A DNA stretch of 64,000 nt. It comes from an uncultured Anaeromyxobacter sp. (lineage in GTDB: Bacteria > Myxococcota > Myxococcia > Myxococcales > Anaeromyxobacteraceae). The stretch covers positions 38,453-102,452 of the forward strand of contig CAIOAK010000108.1 in the NCBI GenBank assembly GCA_903855945.1, given 5' to 3'. The position numbers and the translations under genes were made by a program. Under the pieces are notes generated by a model, which saw only the letters and a program-made list of their open reading frames with translations, did not search any database and was not told the DNA's origin. Below are positions 19,995 to 27,868 of the stretch, one piece after another. Position 1 is the first letter of the stretch. Every line of letters starts with the position of its first letter.

Positions 19995-21158
19995 ATGCGC
20001 ATCGTCGTCGCACCGGACTCCTTCAAGGGAAGCCTCTCGGCGATCGGCGTCGCCTGCGCCATGGAGCGGGGCATCCTCCAGGTCTTCCCCGACGCCGACG
20101 TGGTGAAGGTACCCATCGCCGACGGCGGAGAGGGAACGGTCGAGGCGCTCGTCGTCGCGACGAAGGGCAGCTTCCGGACGAGCGAGGTCACCGGTCCCCT
20201 CGGAGGGCCTGTCCAGGCTTGCTGGGGTGTGCTCGGCGACGGCGAGACGGCGGTCATCGAGATGGCGGCGGCCTCCGGACTCCCGCTCGTCCCGAAGGAG
20301 CTGCGCGACCCGCGGATCACCACCACGCGGGGAACGGGCGAGCTCGTCCGCGCGGCCCTCGACGCGGGGCTCCGGAAGCTGGTCGTCGGGATCGGGGGAA
20401 GCGCCACGAACGACGGGGGTACGGGGTTCGCCCGCGCGCTCGGGGTCCGCTTCCTCGACGCGGAGGGCCGGGACCTTCCGGAGGGCGGGGGCGCGCTCGC
20501 GGGCCTCGACCGGATCGATCTCTCCGGGCTCGACCCGCGCCTCCCAACGGCCCAGGTGACGGTCGCCTGCGACGTGGACAACCCGCTCACCGGACCGCGC
20601 GGCGCCTCGGCCGTCTACGGTCCGCAGAAGGGGGCCACGCCCGAGATGGTGGCGGAGCTCGACGCCGCGCTGGAGCGGTTCGCCACCGTGGCGCGGCGAG
20701 CCACCGGGCGCGACGTCGCGGCCCTCCCCGGGGCCGGCGCCGCCGGTGGCCTGGGCGCGGGGCTCCTCTTCTTCACGCCTGCCCAGCTACGACCCGGAGT
20801 GAAGATCGTCCTCGAGACCACCGGCTTCGACGAGATCGTTCGCGACGCCGACCTCGTCCTCACCGGCGAGGGGCGCACCGACTTCCAGACCGCCATGGGC
20901 AAGGCGCCGGTGGGCGTCGCGGCCGTGGCGAAGCGGAGCGGCGTGCCGGTGGTCTGCCTCTCGGGTTCGCTCGGCCACGGCGCGCACGAGGTGCACGCCC
21001 ACGGGGTGGAGGCGCTCGCGAGCACCGCACACGAGCCGATGACGCTGGAAGATGCGATGAGCCGCGCCGCGGAGCTCGTCGAGGCCGCGGCCGCACGCAC
21101 CTGCCGCCTCCTGCGGGTGGGGATGCGGATCGTCGGGCGGCGCGATCCACGAAGCTGA
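19995..21158 (+). CDS. glycerate kinase (GarK/GlxK family)
   Basis: 387 residues. It phosphorylates D-glycerate with ATP, feeding the glyoxylate/serine-type routes into glycolysis. Family blocks are the N-terminal MRIVVAPDSFKGSLSA, IADGGEGTVEAL, GIGGSATNDGGTG and the C-terminal LVLTGEGRTDFQTAMGKAPVGVA. There is no Shine-Dalgarno sequence before the ATG, and a strong hairpin ends 16 nt upstream. Expression may therefore depend on read-through or a leaderless transcript. The length is normal. Confidence 0.95.
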   Translation: MRIVVAPDSFKGSLSAIGVACAMERGILQVFPDADVVKVPIADGGEGTVEALVVATKGSFRTSEVTGPLGGPVQACWGVLGDGETAVIEMAAASGLPLVPKELRDPRITTTRGTGELVRAALDAGLRKLVVGIGGSATNDGGTGFARALGVRFLDAEGRDLPEGGGALAGLDRIDLSGLDPRLPTAQVTVACDVDNPLTGPRGASAVYGPQKGATPEMVAELDAALERFATVARRATGRDVAALPGAGAAGGLGAGLLFFTPAQLRPGVKIVLETTGFDEIVRDADLVLTGEGRTDFQTAMGKAPVGVAAVAKRSGVPVVCLSGSLGHGAHEVHAHGVEALASTAHEPMTLEDAMSRAAELVEAAAARTCRLLRVGMRIVGRRDPRS

Positions 21159-21220
21159 CCCCCGGTCGTGCCTGACCCCGATGGGGCGGACCCCAATGGG
21201 CTGTGACCGGAGAGGCCGCC

Positions 21221-22012
21221 TCACTGGTCCGACAGCGAATCCTCGGCGATCTGGATGAGTTCGCGCGCCCTGCCCCCGTCCACGGCGCTCTTGAGCCCCT
21301 TCGCGAAGCCCTCCTTCAGCGCGCCGAGGCACTTCGACTTCTTCGAGAAGGCCACGTACATGTCGGCGGCCACCACGGTCTTCGGCAGGAACACGACCTT
21401 TCCGGAGAGCCGCTTCTTCCGGAGCAGGTCGCGCCCCGGGTAGAAGGCGATGATCGCGTAGTCGGCGGTCCCGTCGAGCACGGCCGCGAAGGCCTTGTCC
21501 ATCCCGGCCACGCGGGCCACGGTGAGCTCGCTCGCCAGGAAGGTGTCGAACTTGTCGCCGTAGCTCTCCCCGGCGTTCGTGACTCCCTTCTTCCCGATCA
21601 GGTCGCTCCACCGCTCGTAGGGGAAGGCCGCACCTTCGCGGACGACGACCGACACCGGGTCGAGCATGAAGGGCGGATCGAGGTACTCGAGGTACTCCAT
21701 CCGCTCGCGGTTCCGGTAGATGCCGAAGATGATGTCCGCCTCCCCGCTCCGGGCGGCCTCCTGCGCCTTCTCCCAGGTGCCGAAGTCCTTCGACGTGATC
21801 TTCAAGACGCCGAGGCCGGTCGCGAGCCGGGCCACCAGCTCGGGCGCGGCACCCTTGAGCTTCCCGCCCGAACCCCAGGAGACCGGCGGATAGTAGGGAT
21901 GGCCGGTGATCACGAGCTCCGCGCACGCGGGAGCCGTGCTCTCCGTCGGGGGGGCGGCGAGCGCCAGCGCGGGACCGGCGAGGGCGAGGGCGAGAAGGAA
22001 CGGGGTCTTCAT
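21221..22012 (-). CDS. periplasmic solute-binding protein, family 3 (amino-acid type)
   Basis: 263 residues with a signal peptide (MKTPFLLALALAGPALALAAP). The family 3 SBP pattern is visible: VITGHPYYPPVSW near the start, ELVARLATGLGV, then EADIIFGIYRNRERMEYLEYLDPPF and DGTADYAIIAFYPGRD. These proteins bind polar amino acids or similar ligands for ABC import or act as sensors. No permease or ATPase gene is adjacent, so this is an orphan binding protein. Two mature cysteines may form a disulfide. Confidence 0.85.
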   Translation of the reverse strand: MKTPFLLALALAGPALALAAPPTESTAPACAELVITGHPYYPPVSWGSGGKLKGAAPELVARLATGLGVLKITSKDFGTWEKAQEAARSGEADIIFGIYRNRERMEYLEYLDPPFMLDPVSVVVREGAAFPYERWSDLIGKKGVTNAGESYGDKFDTFLASELTVARVAGMDKAFAAVLDGTADYAIIAFYPGRDLLRKKRLSGKVVFLPKTVVAADMYVAFSKKSKCLGALKEGFAKGLKSAVDGGRARELIQIAEDSLSDQ

Positions 22013-22160
22013 CGATGGGCTCCCTGGGAGGTTCACGGCCCCGCATGATACCGGAAGCCGACGCAGGACGTGACGTTGTGGTTGGAGGCCGGCTGGGGGC
22101 CGAACCCAAGCGGGACGGGCCCCGGACTCCCTTCCGGGCCGCGTCCGGTATGGTGCAGCC

Positions 22161-23069
22161 GTGATCGCCACCCGCAGGCCCGTCGATGCCCCGGCCGCAG
22201 GCCTGATGGCGCTGCTCTGCGCGCTCTGGGGGCTGCAGCAGGTGGTCATCAAGGTGGCCGCGCCCGACATCGCACCCATCCTGCAGGTGGCGCTCCGCTC
22301 CGGAATCTCCGCGGCGCTCGTCGCCGTCTGGGCACGTTCTCGCGGGCAGCCGCTCGGGCTCCTCGGGCCAGCCCTCCTTCCGGGCCTCCTCGCCGGAGCG
22401 CTCTTCGGCGTCGAGTTCCTCTTCGTGGCCGAGGGGCTGCGCCACACGACCGCCTCGCACATGGCGGTCTTCCTCTACACGTCCCCCGTCTTCACGGCGC
22501 TCGGCCTGCATTTCACCATCCGCGCGGAGCGGCTCTCCAGGCTTCAGTGGGTGGGGGTCCTCTCCTCGTTCGCGGGCATCGTGGTGGCGTTCGGCGGCGA
22601 GCTCCTCGCCGGGGGAATCGCGCCGGGCGCGCTCGTCGGGGACCTCCTCGGGGTGGCGGCCGGCGCGGCCTGGGGCGGCTCCACGGTGGTGGTGCGCAAC
22701 TCCGCGCTCTCCGAGGCGCCCCCGGCGCAGACGCTCCAGTACCAGCTCCTGGTGGGATTCGTGCTGCTGCTCCTGGCGGCGGTCGCGACCGGGCAGATCG
22801 AGCGGGTGACCTTCACCCCGCTGGCCTGGGGGAGCGTCCTCTTCCAGGGCGTCGTCATCTCCTTCGCGTCCTACCTGGCCTGGTTCTGGCTCCTGCGCCG
22901 CTACCTCGCCTCGCGCATCGCCGTCTTCTCCTTCATGACCCCCCTCTTCGGCGTGAGCTTCGGCGTGCTCCTCCTGGGCGAGCCGGTGACGGTCTCCTTC
23001 GGGGCCGGGGCGCTCCTCGTCCTGGCCGGCATCACCGTGGTGAGCCTGGCGGGGATGCGGAGGCGGTGA
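22161..23069 (+). CDS. EamA/DMT-superfamily transporter
   Basis: 302 residues from a GTG. Ten hydrophobic segments arranged as two EamA repeats are visible: the first opens ALLCALWGLQQVVIKVAAPDI and the second around GDLLGVAAGAAWGGSTVVVRN, ending FGVSFGVLLLGEPVTVSF. The superfamily exports metabolites such as amino acids; no substrate can be assigned. It is divergent from the solute-binding protein gene. Confidence 0.92.
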   Translation: MIATRRPVDAPAAGLMALLCALWGLQQVVIKVAAPDIAPILQVALRSGISAALVAVWARSRGQPLGLLGPALLPGLLAGALFGVEFLFVAEGLRHTTASHMAVFLYTSPVFTALGLHFTIRAERLSRLQWVGVLSSFAGIVVAFGGELLAGGIAPGALVGDLLGVAAGAAWGGSTVVVRNSALSEAPPAQTLQYQLLVGFVLLLLAAVATGQIERVTFTPLAWGSVLFQGVVISFASYLAWFWLLRRYLASRIAVFSFMTPLFGVSFGVLLLGEPVTVSFGAGALLVLAGITVVSLAGMRRR

Positions 23070-23104
23070 ACCGGAGCTCACGGCCTTCTGATACGCTCGG
23101 GCCC

Positions 23105-23548
23105 ATGAGGTCGTTGACCGTCCTCCCGGTGCTCCTCGCGCTGGCCCTTCCCGGGGTGGCGTCGCCCCATCCGTGCGAGACCGAAGTGGCGCAGATGAAG
23201 AAGAACCTGGAGGAGGTTCACCAGGCCATCGCGACCCTCGAGGCCTCGAAGCCGAGCGACCTTCAGGCCCAGATGCTGAAGAACGTGAAGGGCAAGTACG
23301 ACCCGCAGTTGCGCTTGACGACGGAGGCGCAGGCGGCGTGCGAGAAGCTCGTCCGGGCGGAGAACCCGGGCGTCGCGCCGCCTCCGGTGGCCGCTGCGGT
23401 CATTTTACCTGAAGTGAACGTCGCACCGCCACCGACGCCCACCGTCTGCTTCACCGGCTGCGGCAAGGACACCGATTGCAAGGGCGACCGGATCTGCGTG
23501 AAGGGGGAGTGCATCGACCCGCCGGCGAGGAGAAGCGCTCCGCCCTGA
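23105..23548 (+). CDS. secreted protein with C-terminal cysteine-rich motif
   Basis: 147 residues with a signal peptide (LPVLLALALPGVASP). A helical region (EVAQMKKNLEEVHQAIATLEA) is followed by a Pro/Ala/Val linker and a cysteine knot CFTGCGKDTDCKGDRICVKGECIDPP (about residues 112-137). This Cx3Cx4DCxGxxxCxxGxC pattern recurs in secreted proteins and lipoproteins of Myxococcota, where its function is unknown. The next gene starts 15 nt downstream, so the two may share a transcript. Confidence 0.75.
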   Translation: MRSLTVLPVLLALALPGVASPHPCETEVAQMKKNLEEVHQAIATLEASKPSDLQAQMLKNVKGKYDPQLRLTTEAQAACEKLVRAENPGVAPPPVAAAVILPEVNVAPPPTPTVCFTGCGKDTDCKGDRICVKGECIDPPARRSAPP

Positions 23549-23563
23549 TCCACTGGAGGACCC

Positions 23564-25453
23564 ATGCTGACAGTCAAGGGTAGGGCCGTGTTCCTTCTGG
23601 CGGTGTCTCTCCTGACCTTCGGTCCGGCGGGCTGCCAGGAGGCGTCCCCGCCGACCGATGACACGTCGGGCTCCTGGTTGCAGGAACCTCCGCCGAACAT
23701 GTCGGATACCTGGAACCACCGGGTCAAGACGCTCACGATCTGGATGTCGGGCAGGATCCCGGCGGCCGGTTCCGGCATCTCCCTCATGCTCCGGCTCTTC
23801 TGGCCCCTGGAGCGAAAGGACATCTGGGGATCGATCGAGGACAGCGTCCGCCAGACCGTCGATGAGGCGATCGTCAAGCAGGTGCTGAAGGAACGTTCCG
23901 CCGACCTGCAGGACCTGCAGGACTACGTCACCTACTTCTCCGAGACGTCGATCTCCAGCGAGAAGGCCATGTGGCTCGTCCAGTCGCTGGCCAAGTCCAC
24001 CTCGATCTTCAACCACCTGGCCGCCGACCCGGACCACGACGCGGCCATGATGCCCATCGCGGTGACCGTGGCGACCATCCACATGAACCTGCTCCGGGAG
24101 AGGTACCAGCACGGCAGCATCTACTGGGGAGGCCAGGATCCGGTGTGGCTGACCCAGATGACCGACCAGTACGACGCGTACATCCGGTACTTCCAGGGTC
24201 GCGACCGGGAGGGCAAGAAGGTGGCCGACAGCCTCCTCGACCGCTGGTCCCGCTGGAGGGCCACGGCGCTCCGGGAGTACTTCTGGAAGACCCGGGGTCT
24301 GGCGCCCGACTGCTTCGCGCAGCTGAACGACACCTACGATGCCGTCAACCGGATCGTCACGTTCAAGGCCTCCATCTGCTCCACTCCGCACCGCTGGGAC
24401 ACCTTCATGGGGGTGGCCCGGAAGGCCTTCCTGAGCCGGGCGACGCTCGAGCTGGCCGACGAGACGCTGGTCCTCGTGGCGCTCCTCCCCCGCATCCTGC
24501 CCGAGGGAACGCACCCGGATGCGAGAGGGGCCCTGTCCTATCGTGTCGATCCCGACCTCCGGTACGTCACCGTGGGTCCATTGGGCTACGCCACGATCCC
24601 CGAGGAGATACCCAACGTGGATCCGCAGAAGGATCCTCCGGACGTGTACGGCCAGAGGCTCCCCATCTACCCCATGGACGACCTCCCGATCATCGAGCAC
24701 GACCCCGAGGTGGAGGGAACGATCCGTCGGGTGATCGTGCGGGAGTGGAACGCGATCGACGGGCTGCAGTTCGAGTTCTCGGACGGGTACCTGGGTCCGT
24801 TCATCGGCAATCCGTCCGGGGGCAAGCTTCACGAGGAGATCGTTCGTCCCGACGGCACCTACCTGGCCGGCCTCTCCTTCCTCTTCAACGACATGGCCGG
24901 TTCGCCCAGGGGGATGAACGGGATCAAGTTCTACCTGAACTCCGGCTTCGAGACCGCCTGGTACGGAAACCGCGGGGGCTGGACGAGTTACTGGGCGACC
25001 GTCCGGGCCTCGAACTACGAGGTCGTGGGCGCGGGCTTCTCCTCGTTCAAGGGCCAGGACTCCTACGGGAACGTCACTTCACTATCCGTGAAATTCCGGT
25101 TCCGGAACCCTCCCCTCCCCACCTTCCGGATCGGCGGCACCGTGAAGGGACTCGAGCCGTCGCGGACGGTGGTGCTGCAGGACAACGGCGGCGACGACCT
25201 GGCGGTTCGCGCCGACGGGTCGTTCACGTTCCCCGGCATGCTGGCCACGGGCGCCGACTACCGGGTCACCGTGAAGACGCAGCCGGACGCGCAGCAGTGC
25301 GTCGTCACGAACGGGAGCGGGACGGTCGTCGACCGAGACGTGACCGACGTGACGGTGGTCTGCTCCGGGGGGAGCCTGTCGGGAGCGATCCTCCAGTTCA
25401 CGGAGACCGACGCCAGCCAGGCGGGTGGTGCACACCTGAACATCGTGCTCTGA
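23564..25453 (+). CDS. lipoprotein resembling a Cry delta-endotoxin (pore-forming helical domain plus beta-prism)
   Basis: 629 residues, signal peptide with lipobox cysteine at residue 24 (GPAGC). Residues about 50-310 are helical and resemble Cry domain I: a Gly-rich hydrophobic start (PAAGSGISLMLRLFWP), WGSIEDSVRQTVDEAI, and about residue 165 a block (MMPIAVTVATIHMNLLRERY, then HGSIYWG) matching the conserved central helix region of delta-endotoxins. Residues about 380-510 look like a jacalin/beta-prism lectin fold (VREWNAIDGLQFEFSDG, GMNGIKFYL). Residues about 520-611 form a beta-sandwich repeat common in secreted proteins (VVLQDNGGDDLAVRADGSFTF). The Cry relation is a motif-level inference; a lectin-bearing surface lipoprotein of another kind is the alternative. 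Confidence 0.6.
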   Translation: MLTVKGRAVFLLAVSLLTFGPAGCQEASPPTDDTSGSWLQEPPPNMSDTWNHRVKTLTIWMSGRIPAAGSGISLMLRLFWPLERKDIWGSIEDSVRQTVDEAIVKQVLKERSADLQDLQDYVTYFSETSISSEKAMWLVQSLAKSTSIFNHLAADPDHDAAMMPIAVTVATIHMNLLRERYQHGSIYWGGQDPVWLTQMTDQYDAYIRYFQGRDREGKKVADSLLDRWSRWRATALREYFWKTRGLAPDCFAQLNDTYDAVNRIVTFKASICSTPHRWDTFMGVARKAFLSRATLELADETLVLVALLPRILPEGTHPDARGALSYRVDPDLRYVTVGPLGYATIPEEIPNVDPQKDPPDVYGQRLPIYPMDDLPIIEHDPEVEGTIRRVIVREWNAIDGLQFEFSDGYLGPFIGNPSGGKLHEEIVRPDGTYLAGLSFLFNDMAGSPRGMNGIKFYLNSGFETAWYGNRGGWTSYWATVRASNYEVVGAGFSSFKGQDSYGNVTSLSVKFRFRNPPLPTFRIGGTVKGLEPSRTVVLQDNGGDDLAVRADGSFTFPGMLATGADYRVTVKTQPDAQQCVVTNGSGTVVDRDVTDVTVVCSGGSLSGAILQFTETDASQAGGAHLNIVL

Positions 25454-25465
25454 CGCTTCGAGCCC

Positions 25466-27868
25466 CTACCCCGGATCGATCGAGGCCACCGCGATCTCGA
25501 GCTCCGCCGCCGTGTAGGGCTTCGCCAGGTAGCCATCGGCTCCCGCGGCGAGGCACTCGTCCCGGTCGCCCGCCATCGCCTGTGCGGTCACGGCCACGAC
25601 CCGCAGGTGCCCACCCGAGCTCTTCTCCCGGAGGCGCAGCCTGCGCGTGGCCTCCAGTCCGTCCATCACGGGCATCTGGACGTCCATCAACACGAGGTCG
25701 AACGGCTCCCGCTCGATGGCCTCGAGGGCCTCCTTGCCGTCCTTCGCCACCGTGACCACGTGCCCCGCCGACCGGAGAAGGCGCGACGCCAGGAGCTGAT
25801 TCACCGGATTGTCCTCGGCGAGCAGGATGCGTTGCGGGCGCCCCGGTGCCGGACGCTCACCGGCTCTGGCCTCCTCCTTCCCCCGGGACTCCGCGGCGGG
25901 CGAGGCGGGGGCGGCGACCCGCAGAGGCAGCGTCATCCGGAAGGTGCTTCCGCGCCCGGGAACGCTCTCCACGCCCACGCTCCCCCCCATCATCTCGGCC
26001 AGCTCCCTGGAGATGGCGAGCCCGAGACCGGTGCCGCCGAACCGGCGCGAGACCGTTCCGTCCGCCTGGCTGAATGGCTTCCACAGCTTGGAGATGGCTT
26101 CGACGGTGAGCCCGATGCCGGTGTCACGGACCGCGAAGGTGATCTCCGCCTCGCCGGGCGCCGTCACCTTCCCATCGATCCGGACCGCGACCTCGCCCTT
26201 CTCCGTGAACTTCACGGCGTTCGACACGAAGTTGTTCAGGATCTGCCCGATCCTCCAGGGATCGCCGACGAGCCCGTCCGGCGTTCCCTCCGCGATCTCC
26301 GTCGAGAACCGGACTCTCTTCATGTCCGCGGCGAGCGCCGCCGGACGGACGACCCGCTCCACGGCGGTGGAGAGGGAGAAGCGCTCCATCTGGAGGCTGA
26401 ACTGCTTCGCCTCGATCTTGGAGAGGTCGAGGATGTCGGAGATGAGGTGCAGGAGCGTCTGGGCGGAGCTCGTCGCCGTGGTGACGTACTCGTGCTGCTC
26501 GGGGTCGAGCGCGGTCCGCAGCAGCAGTTCCTGCATCCCGATGACGCCGTTCAACGGCGTCCGGATCTCGTGGCTCATGCTGGCGAGGAACTGCGACTTG
26601 GCCCGGGATGCATGCTCGGCCGCGGTCCGGGCCTCCTCGAGCGACCTCTTCGCCAGCTTTCGCTCCGTGACGTCCACCAGGTTGCCGATGTACCCGGTGA
26701 CGGCACCTCCGGCGTCGCGGATGGTGGCGCCGTACCCCTGCACCCAGGTCGCCTGCCCCTCCGGGGAGACCAGGCGGTACTCGGAGGAGAAGGTCCGTTC
26801 CGAGGCCACGGCCTCGTACCACTGCTCGAGGACCCGATGCCGGTCCTCGGGGTGGATGGCGTCCTGCCAGCCCTTGCCGCGCGCCTGATCCGGGGAGAGG
26901 CCCATCATGCGGGCACCCGCGGCGTTGAGGTAGGTGTTCCGCCCCTCGGCGTCCGACTCGAAGATCCCGACGGCCGACGAGTCGGCGAGCGTTCGAAACC
27001 GGGCCTCGCTGGCACGCAGCGCTTCCTCCGCGCGCGACCGAGCCGTCACGTCCTCGAAGGTCCAGAGAAGTCCGTGCTCCCGGGGCGCGGCCACCGGCAC
27101 CGTGGAGACGCTCAGCACCCTCTCGGTGGGCACGCCGAACCGCCACTGCCGGTTCTTGATGCTCCCCCGAGGGTCCTGCATCATCTGGGCGCCGTCGCGT
27201 TCCAGCTCGGCCGAGTTCGACGCCGACTCGCGGAGCCTGGCCATGGCCACGGCGACCAGGCGCGGCTCCACCCGTCCCTCGGGCAGCCCCAGGATCATCG
27301 CCCCCGTCCGGTTGAGGAGCGCGGGGTGTCCGGAGTCGTCGGTGAATACGATCCCGGCGGGGATCGATTCGAGGATGGCGTCGAACTGGGCGCGAAGCCC
27401 CTCACCCGTCTCCTGGGCGCGCATGTTCTGGAGCGCCTGCCGGATGGCGAACCAGGCCCCGTCCTGGAAGGACTGGAAACCGCTCGAACCGAGGACGTCC
27501 GCCCGTCCCTCGAGGACGAGAGCCCCCTCGAAGCGCTCCACCCGGATCGGCAGGACGACGCGGAGCACCCCCTCGCCAGCGGCCTCGCGCGTGGGGATGC
27601 CACGCTCCAGCGCGATCCGGAGCCAGCTGGGATCGTACCAGTCCCCGAGGAAGTCGGCCGGGGAGGCGCCCTTGCGCCGGATGGACCTTCCCCCAAGCAG
27701 CTCGAGGAGCGCGACCCGGTCGGCCCCCCCGTGCGAGCGGTAGAGGTCGGCGAGCCTCTCGTAGGGATCGCCCTGCTCCCGCCTCTCGAGGACCCGGAGG
27801 ACTCCGAGGAGGAGGGCCGCCGAGCCTGCGTTCCAGTCTGTGCCTCGATTCTCCACCGAACCGCTCAT
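25466..27868 (-). CDS. hybrid histidine kinase with PAS domains and C-terminal receiver
   Basis: 800 residues. The N-terminal about 150 residues are of unclear type and partly helical. A degenerate PAS (about 165-290) and a PAS/PAC (about 300-425, SEARFRTLADSSAVGIFESDAEG) follow. HisKA contains SHEIRTPLNGVIG (about 450), then the HATPase with N box NNFVSNAVKF and DTGIGLT and GGTGLGL. A receiver closes the protein (LLAEDNPVNQ, LMDVQMPVMDG, LAKPYTAAE). No membrane segment is seen, so it is a soluble kinase. The ATG overlaps the stop of the upstream PAS kinase gene (ATGA). It is the third gene of the hydrolase-kinase-kinase operon. Confidence 0.93.
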   Translation of the reverse strand: MSGSVENRGTDWNAGSAALLLGVLRVLERREQGDPYERLADLYRSHGGADRVALLELLGGRSIRRKGASPADFLGDWYDPSWLRIALERGIPTREAAGEGVLRVVLPIRVERFEGALVLEGRADVLGSSGFQSFQDGAWFAIRQALQNMRAQETGEGLRAQFDAILESIPAGIVFTDDSGHPALLNRTGAMILGLPEGRVEPRLVAVAMARLRESASNSAELERDGAQMMQDPRGSIKNRQWRFGVPTERVLSVSTVPVAAPREHGLLWTFEDVTARSRAEEALRASEARFRTLADSSAVGIFESDAEGRNTYLNAAGARMMGLSPDQARGKGWQDAIHPEDRHRVLEQWYEAVASERTFSSEYRLVSPEGQATWVQGYGATIRDAGGAVTGYIGNLVDVTERKLAKRSLEEARTAAEHASRAKSQFLASMSHEIRTPLNGVIGMQELLLRTALDPEQHEYVTTATSSAQTLLHLISDILDLSKIEAKQFSLQMERFSLSTAVERVVRPAALAADMKRVRFSTEIAEGTPDGLVGDPWRIGQILNNFVSNAVKFTEKGEVAVRIDGKVTAPGEAEITFAVRDTGIGLTVEAISKLWKPFSQADGTVSRRFGGTGLGLAISRELAEMMGGSVGVESVPGRGSTFRMTLPLRVAAPASPAAESRGKEEARAGERPAPGRPQRILLAEDNPVNQLLASRLLRSAGHVVTVAKDGKEALEAIEREPFDLVLMDVQMPVMDGLEATRRLRLREKSSGGHLRVVAVTAQAMAGDRDECLAAGADGYLAKPYTAAELEIAVASIDPG

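Noticed and set aside
21159..21220. Small repeated GACCCCGATGGGG/GACCCCAATGGG segment after the glycerate kinase
   Set aside because: Two short imperfect copies with no array or structure; compatible with chance in a GC-rich convergent gap.
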